64,000 bases of DNA from Cryptomeria japonica (Eukaryota > Streptophyta > Pinopsida > Cupressales > Cupressaceae), in NCBI RefSeq assembly GCF_030272615.1, contig NC_081407.1:137210897-137274896 (forward strand). The letters are read 5' to 3'. A program made the translations under genes and the position numbers. Position 1 is the first letter of the stretch; each line of letters starts with the position of its first letter. The notes under the pieces were generated by a model. The model ran no database searches. It saw only the letters and a program-made list of their open reading frames with translations, and was not told where the DNA came from. Positions 13,004 through 24,237 of the stretch are shown in pieces.

Positions 13004-13320
13004 ATTCTTTAAATCAGTTTTTAATGCTAATGCAACAGGGGTTTTTCAGCTGTACTTTGTCATTGTTGGCAAAGGGGGAGTAGTATTCTGTATTCTTTTT
13101 TTAAAATTTTTGATGGGGAGTAGTATTCTATATTTTGATGCATGTTATGTATACTTTCATGTTTATCTCAGTAAGGAAGTAGTATACATTGTATTTTCTG
13201 CAAAAGGGATAGTGTATATTGCTTAGGGGGAGTAATTTTGATTATGGCATAATTTTGTTGTAAAACACTTAGATGTCAAAAAATTTCCTAACTGTTGTCA
13301 TCAATGCCAAAGGGGGAGAT
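13004..13320 (+). other. 3' untranslated part and polypurine tract of LARD-K copy 1
   Basis: No gene is visible. Several GGGGGAG(T) tracts occur (near 13074, 13224 and 13313), and GGGGAGTAGTATTC is repeated near 13075 and 13115. The final TGCCAAAGGGGGAGAT at 13305-13320 abuts the 3' LTR and is the likely plus-strand primer. The earlier tracts could act as extra central primers. Confidence 0.65.
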
Positions 13321-14544
13321 TGTTGGCATTTTGATGATTATGTTGTGATTGTCATTGATGGACACACACTTGCTATGAGATCACTTTGTGAATGTATGAA
13401 TTATGCTCAACCGGTAATTGTTCCAAACCGGTATCATGTTGTAGTCTTTAAACTATTGATGTTATGCGGAAAGTGTTTACTGATCTCAAGTAGTATAAAG
13501 ACCCAAGCGACATAGAGAGATCAAGCGGTTTAAGGATCTCAAGCGAAGTAGAGCAAAGGAGCCAAAAGTGGCAGTTATCTTTTTCCCAGTCTTCAATTTT
13601 TGTCAACCAAAAATCTGTTTGAACCGGTATTACTCTAAGCTACAAACCAGTAACCGAAAAAGTTGTATAAACCGGTAATACTCTATGATGAGTTACCAAC
13701 TGGTATATTTTTGTGATGAGTTACCATCCACCGACACTTTGACGGTGATTTTGTGTCGTGTTACCAAATGTGTCTAGATACAATGAACCTAGGAACTTGC
13801 AATGTAATCCTATTGGACCAACATGAAATCAAATTCCATTTAAGGACATCATGTCTAGGGTTTTGTATGTGTATGTATGAGTGTAGTTGTTAGGTTTTGG
13901 TGGTCGATGAAGCCTTGTATGTGTGATCTTAACTGAGAAGATCAAGTCTGTGTACTGCAATAGAGTGTGGATTTACTAAGGACTGAAGTAATGCTAAAGA
14001 GCATTAGCTATGAGCTACAATGGATCTAATCAAGTAGACTATGCCATTTGCTAGATCATTCACTTGTTGATTGCTCACATCTTTGACAAGTCAGAAACCC
14101 TTAACCGGGTAGGCCCAGAAAAGCCTTTGTAAATCCTCTAACAGGTGGTTCACATCTGTGGGTCTAAAATCCTCTCACAAGGTAGTCTTTAATCGGACTT
14201 ATCTCCTAATAGAGATTGAGATTCCTAACAGGATCTGTTCTGGTAAAGAACATTGTATGACCTTAACCGATCTGACCTTAACCGATCTAGTTACTATTCT
14301 GCAGATAGTTACTTGTGAGTTTCATCTCACCGTGGATTTTCCCATTTGGGTTTCCATGTCAAAATCTCTTGTGTTATGGTGATTATGCTTCTATGGGTGA
14401 ATGTCTTATTTGCTATTTGGTTTGCATGTGTGTTAACCGGTTTGTTTGTTAAACTGTTTTACCGATTTACTGCTAGACTGTTAAAATGTTTAAGTACAAT
14501 ATTTTTTGGTATACTAATTCACCCCCCCCTCTTAGTATTCATCA
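13321..14544 (+). repeat. LARD-K copy 1 3' LTR
   Basis: This 1224-bp match to 6822-7973 includes an extra segment near 13690-13715 and another near 14246-14290 (a doubled GACCTTAACCGATCT). It ends TTAGTATTCATCA at 14544. Confidence 0.9.
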
Positions 14545-14800
14545 AAACCAAGCTTCCAAGCAAACAGGATAGCATCCGATCACCAGATCAAAATCAACTG
14601 ACTGAATATGAACATGAGTAAGGAAATTCCATAACCAAATCATACCGGAGCATACCAGATCATGTCGGATCCAACCAACTAGAAACCACACAATCTACCG
14701 AGATGAGAAGAGTGTTGGTAAAGCATTCAAAATAGCTAGTGTTGACATCAATGACAAAACATCAATGCAACACATAATCAATTCCTCCAAATGGCCAACA
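14545..14800 (-). repeat. CopA 5' LTR, second part (with target duplication)
   Basis: Bases 14545-14549 are the target-site copy AAACC. The rest continues the CopA LTR from AAGCTTCC to the terminal GGCCAACA at 14800, matching 930-1181. Confidence 0.9.
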
Positions 14801-16083
14801 ATTTTAAGGATGTAATGCAAACATAAACACATACACACAAGAGCACATCACATAACACTAGATGTACGAGGAAAACCCAATGTGGGAAAAACTTCAGTGA
14901 GAATAGTTGCTAGAGTCTATTGCTCCAATCCAGCTTCACAGTAAATAACAGTTTACAATATGTTTTAGGAAACCAACCCAAGGAGCACCAACCCCTACTC
15001 TGAGCACCCACTCAGAGATTTATAATGACATTCAGTTTTACAATACCATGGTAAAACCTTGTTACAAATGTGTTTTGTAACACTTACAAATTTTTCATAC
15101 TTTTAGAAGGAATCTCTTTTCCTATTGGTATTCTTCCTCTGTTTCTTACTTCTTCCTTTGTCTGATAGTCTTCTTCCATTTGCTTCAGCTTCACCTTTCT
15201 CATACTACTATGCTCTCAATCTTTTGCTACTACAATAGCCCTCTCTACTCTGTTTCTGCAACTGCTCTCACTCTAACTCTCTCTGTCTTCACTCTTTTTC
15301 CACAACAACTCACCTTGTTTCAACTCTTTAACATACACAATCGACCAGTGGATATATATTTATTTACACCACTATCTCTATCTCTTCAGCCACACCTGCC
15401 AAGAATGTCAAATCATATTAAATTACCTCTGCCTTAAGTCAGCTCTCTGTATCAACAAGATTTTATTCTCTTACTTTAGTATGATCTTAGACTAGCCGCT
15501 CACACTGAATGTTCTTTATATGTTTTCAAGTCGTTATGTACATAAATTACTAAACTTAGTAGTCTCAATCTTCTCTTCAAGGATACGGTCTACAGTAGAT
15601 TGGATTTCCCTCCTTGAATTGACCTCCTGCATTAAATGACCCTGCTCTGTTTTCTTCTTTTTGGTCTCTGTATTGTTCACCTTCTGCACTAGGTTGCTAT
15701 CTTTAGTAAACTTAATCTACCCAGCAAATTTGATCTAACCACTATTGATCAACTCGAGCCCATCAACATAATACAACAGGTTTGCCATTAATGCATCCTT
15801 CATCCTCTATCTACCTACTCTAAAAAGATCAACAACAACTTCTGCATATCAGAATCATTCTTTGTCCACCAAGGAGCTTCATGTCTTCATCTCCTTTGTC
15901 CAAATTATTCGATCAAAGTCAGTTCAGTTCGCCTGTTGACATGCAGACATATGGCTAAAATCATCTCCTTCAATGTCCAAGTCACTTGGTCAAGTCTGGT
16001 CAATGTCTATGTGGATCTTTGAGTCTATCAGCTTGTAGACATGGCCACAAAGTCAATCATAATCTTCAAATATATCGACAACA
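14801..16083 (-). repeat. Old LTR-like fragment between CopA and CopB, left half
   Basis: There is no gene. The block GAGGAAAACCCAATGTGGGA at 14871-14890 corresponds to the leader block of the other minus-oriented LTRs here, where it lies 150-200 bases from the LTR start. This suggests that the true start lies beyond CopA, outside the window. The remainder (15100-15900) is pyrimidine-rich and featureless. Removing CopB joins it to 24238-25296, which ends CCAACA like an LTR. Identity as an LTR is inference. Confidence 0.4.
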
Positions 16084-17134
16084 TGTTAGGACCCGGAGGC
16101 AACTAAGAGAGGGGGGTGAATCAATTGTCTATTAATTTCAACCCAAAGATAACTTAACCAAACTTAATGTCGAGTGATAGTTTAATAGTTAATAATAGTA
16201 CTGGTAAAGTTTATTACATGAACCAGAAAGACAAATAACATCCACAACACATAACACAGATATTTGTACGTGGAAACCTTGTAAGGGGAAAAACCATAGT
16301 GGGAAACCTTACCCACAATCAGATGATACTATTGCAAATAGTATGTGTGTACAAATGGGGTCAGCACATGTGGAAAGGCCAATTGCCTAGAGCTCATTTC
16401 TCAATCACAAAGTGGGAGTCACACTGACTACAATTGGATGGTTAAATCCAATGATAATGTACTGCTCAAAATAGCATCTTCATATGCTGGATTCAGTATC
16501 GGTTAAGCTCAAAATGCCTTCTTCATACCTTCCTTGAATCTTCAAATGATGTATGTGTGTGTAGCTCTACTTATATTCACATATACCTTATTACAACCTT
16601 GTAATACCTTATTACATCCCTTATCATAATCTCACAAATGAGATCTTACATATATACCAAAACCTAAGACCAAATGTGTAGGTCAGCTCACTAAGAATAT
16701 TACAATTAAATCAATTACAAATGAATCAATATGCGATGCATCATGTTGTCTCAATGCATTTACAATAATAACCAATCAATAAAACATCTCCATAACATGT
16801 CGTGCTGATATGGAATAGATAACGCTTGCCAGTCCATAACCTAGACCAATTTGCCGGTAACAACAAATATGCAAACTCGATTAGATCAATAACCAAATCA
16901 CCAAAACCAAGTGTCCAAACAATGTATTTGACATAACCAAGTAATCTCCAGATGATAACAGATCATCCTCGGTGTCGGTGAACAATATAACCTATCGGTG
17001 AACCAAATATCAGTGACTATGCATAAGTCACTGAACATGTCAGTGAACATAACCAAAGATCTTCAATGTTGTTAAGTGTTGAAAAGTGTTGACATCAATG
17101 ACAAAACCAATGCAACACATCCATAATACCAACA
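16084..17134 (-). repeat. CopB 3' LTR
   Basis: It is collinear with 23184-24232, starts TGTTAGGACCC and ends ATACCAACA. It is flanked on the left by the target copy CAACA. Confidence 0.93.
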
Positions 17135-17498
17135 ATCTCACCCTTTGGCATTGATGGCAACACAAGATGGAAAAACCATCTAAGTGCCAAAGAAGAAATG
17201 CCAAAAACCAAAAACCAACAATCTCCCAAAGAGATCAATTACCAGAAATCAAAATACATAATATTTCTCTCCCTAGGAGTAATCTCTCCCCAAACAATAA
17301 TGTCTTTTTCCATAGATATCTCTCCCCCTTTGACATCAAATGCCAAAGCAATACAAAACCAAATACAATCAGTTCATAGAACTTATTACAAATACCAACT
17401 TATCCAATCTACTCCCTCTGAGAAGTAGCTCTCCTTCATCAAAGCTATAAAAATATTTCTCTGTTAATTATGTTGGTCTGATGCCATTCTCCAATTGT
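17135..17498 (-). other. CopB 3' untranslated region with polypurine tract
   Basis: The minus strand reads TGCCAAAGGGTGAGAT next to the LTR, the polypurine tract. The rest is non-coding and holds several ATCTCTCCCC runs (additional GGGGAGAGAT tracts on the minus strand), followed by the RNase H gene end. Confidence 0.7.
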
Positions 17499-19151
17499 CT
17501 AAGTCTCTACCGATGAGGGTATAATGCCAAGTTGCTCTCTAAGATATTCAAAAGTTTCCTTAGGCAAAGGTTTAATAAAGATATCTACAATCTGCTCTTT
17601 AGTATTCACATAAACCAATTTCACTTCTTTTGCTTCAACATTCTCTTTCAAAAAATTCAATTTGATAGAAACATATTTAGTTTTAGAGTGAAATACCAGA
17701 TTCTTTGATATCTCAATTGTTGTCATATTATCACAGTAAATGATTATAGGTTCTTTGCATTTTACCTGTATGTCCTTCAACATTTGCTTAATCCATAATA
17801 CCTGGGTACAATTAGTTGTTGCTGCAACATATTTAGATTCTCCTATTGATAATGATGTACAACTTTGTTTCTTGCTCAACCATGAAATCAATCTCCTACC
17901 AAGAAAGAATGCTCCGCCAGTGGTGCTCTTTCTGTCATCTACATCTCCTGCCCAATTTGCATTTGTGTATGCACATAGATCAAAATTTTCATCTTTAGGA
18001 TACCATAAACCAAGATTTGTTGTGCCTTGTAGATACCAGAAAATCCTTTTCACTATGGGTTCATGATTTTCTTTAGGATTACTCTGAAATATTGAAACAA
18101 TACATACTACATTCATAATATCAGGTCTTGTTTGTGTCAAATACAGTAAACCTCCAATCATAGATTTATATCTTGTCGGATTAACAAGTGTTGATTCATC
18201 CTTCAATGATAGTTTATCAGTTGTAGTCATAGGCGTAATTACCAGTTTAGAGTTTTCCATACCAAATTTCTTTAGTAGTTCTTTTAAGTACTGACATATG
18301 AATATACCTTTATCAGTCTGTGAAATTTGCAATCCTAAAAAGAATTTTATCTCCCCAATCATAGACATTTCAAATTCTTCCCACATCTTATTAGAAAAGT
18401 CTTTACACAATCCATCTTCTCCTCCAAAAATGATATCATCAACAAAAACTTCAATAACCAAGATGTCATCATTAGTCACTTTGTAATATAAGTTGATGTC
18501 AGCATTACCTTTAGTGTAACCAAGCTTCAAAAGATATTTGTCCAATCTAGCATACCAAGCTCTAGCAGCTTGCTTCAATCCATATAAAGCTTTCCTTAAC
18601 CTGCAAACCATATCTTTGTCATCTGTCAAAGAAAATCCATCAAGTTGTTCAATATAAACTTCCTCTTCAAGATCACCATTTATAAATGCACATTTAACAT
18701 CCATTTGATATACTTTATAGTTCTTGTGTGCTGCAAAAGCTAAAAATAGTCTCACTGCCTCAATTCTAGCTACCGGTGCAAAGGTTTCATTGTAATCAAT
18801 TCCTTCTTTCTGTGAATATCCCTTACACACTAATCTTGCTTTGTTTCTAATTACCTTACCATCTTGATTAAGTTTATTTCTGAAAACCCATTTAGTTCCA
18901 ATTACATTTTTTTTTTTAGGCCGGGGAACCAATGTCCATGTGTTATTCTTTTCAATTTGTTCCAATTCATCTTCCATAGCCTTAATCCAATGTTTATCTT
19001 CACACGCCTCAAAAATAGTTGCTAGTTCAATTTGAGAAATTAAACATACCTCTTCATTTTCTAGTCTTCCTCTTGTCATAACGCCTTGATACTTATTCCC
19101 AATTATCTGACTTTCAGAGTGATTCAATCTTACATACCTGGGTGTATTCAC
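17499..19151 (-). CDS. CopB reverse transcriptase-RNase H (open 550-codon part of a disrupted pol)
   Basis: This is the copia RVT_2 reverse transcriptase followed by a copia RNase H. Visible motifs in order: [18 protein letters not shown] and [14 protein letters not shown] at the N-terminus, [20 protein letters not shown], the first catalytic Asp region [25 protein letters not shown], the FVDD box ([10 protein letters not shown]), the connection, and RNase H with [19 protein letters not shown] and [11 protein letters not shown]. There are no stops from codon 1 to 550. It is not a free gene: upstream integrase sequence in the same polyprotein (19152-19496) is cut off from the rest by the solo LTR. 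Canonical copia RNase H usually has ADWAG at the first Asp; here it is ANWAG, so activity may be impaired. It would have copied the element's RNA into DNA in cytoplasmic particles. Confidence 0.88.
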   Translation of the reverse strand: MNTPRYVRLNHSESQIIGNKYQGVMTRGRLENEEVCLISQIELATIFEACEDKHWIKAMEDELEQIEKNNTWTLVPRPKKKNVIGTKWVFRNKLNQDGKVIRNKARLVCKGYSQKEGIDYNETFAPVARIEAVRLFLAFAAHKNYKVYQMDVKCAFINGDLEEEVYIEQLDGFSLTDDKDMVCRLRKALYGLKQAARAWYARLDKYLLKLGYTKGNADINLYYKVTNDDILVIEVFVDDIIFGGEDGLCKDFSNKMWEEFEMSMIGEIKFFLGLQISQTDKGIFICQYLKELLKKFGMENSKLVITPMTTTDKLSLKDESTLVNPTRYKSMIGGLLYLTQTRPDIMNVVCIVSIFQSNPKENHEPIVKRIFWYLQGTTNLGLWYPKDENFDLCAYTNANWAGDVDDRKSTTGGAFFLGRRLISWLSKKQSCTSLSIGESKYVAATTNCTQVLWIKQMLKDIQVKCKEPIIIYCDNMTTIEISKNLVFHSKTKYVSIKLNFLKENVEAKEVKLVYVNTKEQIVDIFIKPLPKETFEYLREQLGIIPSSVET

Positions 19152-19496
19152 TTGCTACTATTCTTCAGTCACTGTGGAATTCTCAAATGATGCCGGTGTA
19201 ATTGGATCAATATTCTATACTAGTGTACTCAATGTAGGTTCATTTGTGATTATCTCAATTGCCGGTTTAGAGTCCATGGACCTTGAATTACCTCTAAACT
19301 GTTCATCAATATTCACATTTGCACTCTCAATGGTTTTCTGCAATGTCTTATTAAAACATCTATATGCCTTTCTCTTAGATGAATAACCAAGAAATATTCC
19401 TTCATCACTTCTAGGATCAAATTTACCAATATAATCACTCCTAATATAACATTTGCTTCCAAATATTCTTAGATATTTAAGAGTAGGAGTATTACC
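19152..19496 (-). pseudogene. CopB integrase-RT linker, downstream of the solo LTR
   Basis: The minus strand encodes TPTLKYLRIFGSKCYIR and a following GYSSKRKAYRCFNKT segment, the conserved copia integrase C-terminal region. It continues exactly from ...HELWFGN on the other side of the solo LTR (about 20998-21010). A stop near 19155 separates it from the RT reading frame. Confidence 0.8.
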
Positions 19497-20992
19497 TATT
19501 GGCATATGTGCATAGTATGATGACATGATGATATTGTATGTTGTCATTGATGTCAATATGGTGAAGAGTGAACCGGTATATTGAAGTAAGCAACTTGCAA
19601 GAGAACTGGTATGATATTGTGAACCAGTATATGTGAAAAAGTGAAGTGGTATGTCTGTCCAAGTGAACTGGTATGTTGGCATGTGAACCGGTATATGGAA
19701 TTTTTTGTATCAAGGTTTCATATGGTATGACTACCGGTTGGTAGTCTTAGCTTCAAGGTTTCCGGTTGAAGTGTTCCAAGCCTATGTGATTCAACTGATG
19801 ACATCATGTGATGAGTTAGCATTGTAATGAAGAACAGATTGTGTTGCCACGTCAGCCTTGTGCGCGTGAAGGATCTTGCAAGAAGGAGATACATCCTATC
19901 TACCTCGGGAATGTGCGAAGTCTCTGTAAACGGTGGAGAATGCGTGATGGGTTATCAGTCTTCAAGAAGCGGTGAAGAACGAACATTGGAGAACATCTTG
20001 AGATCTGTTCAAGACTGTTGTAATCAATGCAATATGTTCAACGGGTAGGATTGAACCGACTGAATTGCTTAACCTAAATGTTTAGGGTTTAGGGTTTATG
20101 CTACCGATCTATCTTTCCTGTAAGGTTGATTTTGTTTTTCATGTTGAGGTTGTTGGCAAATGTTGTGTGCATATCTAATTGTAGAGATACGTGATTCTTG
20201 CCAGACCAGATAAGAGAATAGATACCTGCGGAGTGTGATTGCAGAAGGAAGGAACTAAAACGAATCTACATTGGCATTGAAGTGTTGTTACCAGATCATT
20301 GTAATACCTGTTGACCTCTAACCACTTCAACAGTTGGAAAATCCCTTAACAAGGTAGCTTTAACCGACTTGTTATAAATCCTTTAACAGGGTGACTCAAA
20401 ATCTTTGAGTTCTTAAAATCCTCTAACAAGGTAACCCTTAACCCTTAACCGGGTATTTTAGCCATCCCTTAACCGGATGATTCCTAGCAGGATTGGCTCC
20501 TAACAAAACCTATTATAAAGTCTTTAACCGGACTAGGCTCCTAACAGAGTGGACTTCAAAAGGGTTTAAAGAACAGCTTGTGGGTAATCATCCCCACCGT
20601 GGTTTTTCCCAGTTGGGTTTCCATGTGAAAAAATATGTGTGTTATGTGTGATGCTTTTCATGTGATGCTTTGTTATTTTCTGTCATGCGGTAAAGCATGT
20701 TGAACCAGTAAGTCTTTACATTTTTGTTGATGTATTACTAGTGTATGCATATGGGTGAAGTGGAAATAAGATGTTAGATTGTGTGGAAAGCTAAGAGTTA
20801 CCAGTTTATGTCTTTCACATTCTTATTGTGTTTAACTGACAGTAATCGAGTTTAGAGCAGTGTTATTGCTTTCCAGTCAAGTGCAGTGTTTTCAATCAAA
20901 CCGGTTCGAGGAAAAGTATTTTTGTCTATACTGATTCACCCCCCCCCCTCTTAGTACTGGTTTGGTACTAACTATTCATCATTGATTCATCA
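19497..20992 (+). mobile_element. Solo LTR nested in CopB pol
   Basis: It is flanked by the target duplication TTACC at 19492-19496 and 20993-20997. It starts TATTGGCATATG (the canonical TG is mutated to TA) and ends ATTGATTCATCA. Near its end it carries the LTR block TTTTTCCCAGTTGGGTTTCC and CACCCCCCCCCTCTTAGTAC, like LARD-K LTRs. No internal domain remains, so it is the product of LTR-LTR recombination. It belongs to a third, related LTR family of about 1.5 kb. Confidence 0.88.
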
Positions 20993-20997
20993 TTACC

Positions 20998-21943
20998 AAA
21001 CCATAGTTCATGAGGGGTCTTACTAATTTCACCTTTGATGTAAACTCTGTTGAATGTGTAAACCGATGTATTCACTGCTTCTCTCTAATACACATGAGGT
21101 AGGTTTGCTTCTGATATCATGCTTCTAGCTGCATCCAGAATAGTTATGTTCTTCCTTTCCACAACTCCATTCTGCAGGGGTGTCCGAGGTGCTGATAACT
21201 ATCTTCTAATTCCATTCACTTCATAGAATGTATTAAATTCTTTAGATGTGAATTCACTTCCTTGATCTAATCCTAAACATTTGATTTTCTTATCGGTTTC
21301 ATTCTCTACCATTACCTTGAATAGTTTGAATTTCCCAAAAGCTTCTGATTTCTCCCTAAGAAAAGTAACCCAACACATTCTACAATAATCATCAATGATT
21401 AGCATAAAATATCTATCTCCTTGTAAACTTCTAGTTCTTGCCGAACCACATAAATCAGTATGAATTAAATCAAGAACATTATTGGATTTTTCTGGAATAC
21501 TCTTAAAAGTTGTTCTAACTTGCTATCCAAATTAACATTCCTTACATACCGAATTGTGAGGTTTTACAATCTTAGGTAAATCCCTTACTGCCTTAGTTGT
21601 ACAGATCTTCACAATTGAATCAAAATTTACATGACAAAGTCTCTTATGCCATAACCAACTTTCATCAATATGTGCAATCAAGCATGTCTTCTCATTGTTA
21701 TTCAGGTGAAAGATATTACCTCTAGTCTTATTACCGGTTGCAATTTCCAAACCAGTTCTATTCATGATTTTGCATTTACCATTCTTGAATTGTAACTGAA
21801 ATCCCTTCTCAACTAATTGACCAACACTCAAAAGATTATTCTTTAAACCTTCAACATAATAAACATTGTCAGTTTGTGCTTACCATCAAAAGATATAGTG
21901 CCTTTTCCTCTGATCAAACAAGCTTTATCATCCCCAAATCTTA
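20998..21943 (-). pseudogene. CopB integrase, N-terminal and core part
   Basis: The minus strand gives the GAG-pre-integrase/zinc-binding region (WLWHKRLCHVNFDSI and VCKEC, about 21532-21700) and the integrase core (MLIIDDYCRMCWVTF near 21400, DQGSEFTSKEF near 21260, then an ERKN segment near 21150). The usual D,D-35-E residues are still recognisable. Stops and a frame change near 21525 and 21190 break it. The downstream end is severed by the solo LTR. Confidence 0.8.
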
Positions 21944-23126
21944 CTAGACCTCCATTGTATTCCTGAAAAGTTTACATTTATCACCAGTCATATGATGTGA
22001 ACATCTGGAATCAATGATCCATTCATCCTTTTCTTCAATTTTAGCTGCCAGGGCCTGCTCTACCAGTTGTACAGTAGGTGTCGGTTGATCTTCTATTATT
22101 GCAACAAAAGCCCATCCATTTTCTATCAATTCCTCATCAGAATCATCAGTAACACCTTCATCAACATAGTAACATGATTTGTCTCTATTCTTCTTAAATT
22201 TGTATCTCTGATATTCAGAGTTAGGCTTATATGTTCTTTTAGCTTCTTCTTTCAATCTTGCATGTCTATCAGGACACCTAGATTCCATATGACCAATTTT
22301 ATTACAGTTAAAACATTTAAATGGTGCTTTACCTTCATACTTACTTCCAACTAGACCTTTAGGCATTTTTCTTGCAAATAGTACTTCAAGCTCTCTTCTA
22401 ATTTCTTCAAGTTCTCTTGCATAAAGTGCTTTCCAATCAAATTTCTCAGATGATGATGATGATGATGCTACAGATGATGATACTTTGAAAGCTAAATCTA
22501 TCGTAATTGTAGCAAGAGGACCAAATTCTTCAAGTTCAAAAGCTGAAAGTTTTCCAAACAAAGTATCTCTAGATACTGATGTATTACGCATTGTTCTCAA
22601 TTCATTAATAGCAGTTACTTTCATTTTGTATGCCAGTGGCAATGCTCTTAAAACTTTAGAAACAATCTCATCTTCACTTAAGGATCCTCCACAACATTAT
22701 ATACCCAAAACAATTTCATTAACTCTTTCCATAAAAGCACAAATCCTTTCTTCTTCCATTTTTCAGATTTTCATACCTGACCCGGAAGCATTCCAGTTTT
22801 GCAATTTTGATAGTGGTATTAGCTTCATTCAATGTCTCCAATTTATCCCAAATAGCTTTAGCAGTAGATCAGTCTGATAATCCCATAATTTATTGATCTG
22901 ACAATGCGCTCAAAAGTGCTTCTCTTGCTTTGCAATCATTCTCCCGATCTTTAGCCAAGGTAGGTGGATTAGGTTGACTCTGTGTAGGACCAACATAGCC
23001 ATTCTTTGTAATATCCCATATTTCTTTTCCAATGCAATTCAGATGTGTCTCCATTTTGATCTTCCATATACCATAGTTAGTTCCATCAAGTTTTGGATTG
23101 TCCCTCCTGAAATAGTTAGTTGTCAT
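21944..23126 (-). pseudogene. CopB gag and protease start
   Basis: The start is the minus-strand ATG at 23126 (MTTNYFRRDNPKLDGTNY), 44 bases from the primer binding site. The Gag core is followed by one intact zinc knuckle, CFNCNKIGHMESRC, near 22290-22330. The reading then runs into a copia protease start, IIDSRCSHHMTGD, near 21990-22025. The catalytic D-S/T-G triad is altered to D-S-R, which should abolish cleavage. Frame breaks near 22640-22890 separate the N-terminal 78 codons from the 232-codon C-terminal stretch. Confidence 0.82.
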
Positions 23127-23169
23127 AGAATCTCCTCAAGCTGTTAAACTTCTGCATAAATAGGACTTA

Positions 23170-23181
23170 GCTCTGATACCA
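23170..23181 (-). other. CopB primer binding site
   Basis: The minus strand reads TTGGTATCAGAG next to the 5' LTR (TGTTAGG at 23184 on the plus strand), complementary to initiator-Met tRNA. Confidence 0.85.
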
Positions 23182-23183
23182 AT

Positions 23184-24232
23184 TGTTAGGACTCGGAGGT
23201 AACTGAGAGGGGGGGGGGGTGAATCAGATGTCTATTAATTTCAACCCAAATATAACTTAACCAAACTTAATGCATAATACTGGTAAACCAAACTTAATGT
23301 CGGTTGGCAGTTTAACAGTTAATAACAATACCAGTAAAGTTTAATGCATGAACTAGAAAGACAAATAACATCCACAACACATAACATAGATATTTGTATG
23401 TGGAAACCCTGTAAGGGGAAAAACCATGGTGGGAAACCTTACCCACAATCAGATGATACTACTGCAAATATTATGTGTGTACTAATGGGATCTACACATG
23501 CAGAAAGGCCAACTACCTAGAGCTCACTACTCTATCACAAAGTGGGAGTCACACTGACTACAATTGGATGGTTAAATCCAATGATAATGTACTACTCAAA
23601 ATAGCATCTTCATATGCTGGATTCAGTATCGGTTAAGCTCTTATTGCCTTCTTCATACCTTCCTTGAATCTTCAAATGATGTCTACGTGTATAGTTCTGC
23701 TTATATTTGCATATACCTTATTAGAACCTTGTAATACCTTATTACATCCCTTATCATAATCTTACAAATGAGATCTTACATATATACCAAAACCTAAGAC
23801 CAAATGTGTAGGTTGGCTCACTAAGAATATTACAATTAAATCAATTACAAATGAATCAATATGCGATGTATCATGTCGGCTCAATGCATTTACAATAATA
23901 GCCAATCAATAAAATGTCTCCATAACATGTCGTGTTGATCTGGAATAGATAACGCTTGTCGGTCCATAACCTAGACCAATTTGTCGGTAATAGAAAATAT
24001 GCAAACTCAATTAGACCAATAACTAAATCACCAAAACCAAGTGTCCAAACAATGTCTTTGACATAACCAAGTAATCTCTAGATGATAACAGATCATCCTC
24101 AGTGTTGGCGAACCAAATATCGGTGACTGTGCATGTCACTAAACATGTCGGTGAACATAACCAAAGATCTTCAGTGCTGATAAGTGTTGACATCAATGAC
24201 AAAACTAATGCAACACATCCATAATACCAACA
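23184..24232 (-). repeat. CopB 5' LTR
   Basis: It is collinear with 16084-17134. A G-run (23207-23219) lies where the other copy has fewer Gs. It is flanked on the right by the target copy CAACA (24233-24237). Confidence 0.93.
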
Positions 24233-24237
24233 CAACA

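Larger units (their letters stand above)
6822..14544 (+). mobile_element. LARD-K copy 1: complete non-autonomous LTR retrotransposon without pol
   Basis: The LTRs at 6822-7973 and 13321-14544 both start TGTTGGCATT and end TTAGTATTCATCA. An iMet primer binding site follows the first, and the polypurine tract GCCAAAGGGGGAGAT precedes the second. The 5-bp target duplication is AAACT/AAACC, inside the CopA LTR. The 5.3-kb interior holds only two coding units: a Gag with zinc knuckles (8024-9304) and a long unknown ORF (9747-13003). No protease, integrase, RT or RNase H motif is visible in any frame, so it must move using enzymes from another element. 'LARD-K' is my label (large retrotransposon derivative; K for the lysine-rich ORF). 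Confidence 0.88.
1..14800 (-). mobile_element. CopA: decayed Ty1-copia LTR retrotransposon, split by a nested element
   Basis: The LTR at 1-1181 matches the sequence at 5846-6821 plus 14550-14800. Between them, on the minus strand, lie gag and then pol (protease/integrase/RT/RNase H), the copia order. The right LTR is 1227 bases once the insertion at 6822-14544 is removed. The left LTR lacks only about 45 bases at the window edge, so the two agree in length. The right LTR is bordered by a tRNA-iMet-type primer binding site and the left one by a polypurine tract, both in minus orientation. Every coding segment has stops or frameshifts, so the copy is dead. It appears to sit inside an older LTR-like sequence that resumes at 14801. 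Confidence 0.9.
16084..24232 (-). mobile_element. CopB: Ty1-copia LTR retrotransposon with a nested solo LTR
   Basis: LTRs of 1051 bp (16084-17134) and 1049 bp (23184-24232) both start TGTTAGGAC and end ACCAACA. The 5-bp target duplication CAACA lies at 16079-16083 and 24233-24237. On the minus strand the order is gag, protease, integrase, RT, RNase H. A primer binding site lies at 23170-23181 and a polypurine tract at 17135-17150. Pol is split by a solo LTR at 19497-20992 and gag has frame breaks. The RT-RNase H part remains open for 550 codons, so this is the best preserved autonomous-type element in the window. Confidence 0.93.

Noticed and set aside
19827-20048. 73-codon open frame inside the solo LTR
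   Set aside because: Lies wholly in LTR sequence with no domain; LTR elements do not normally code there.
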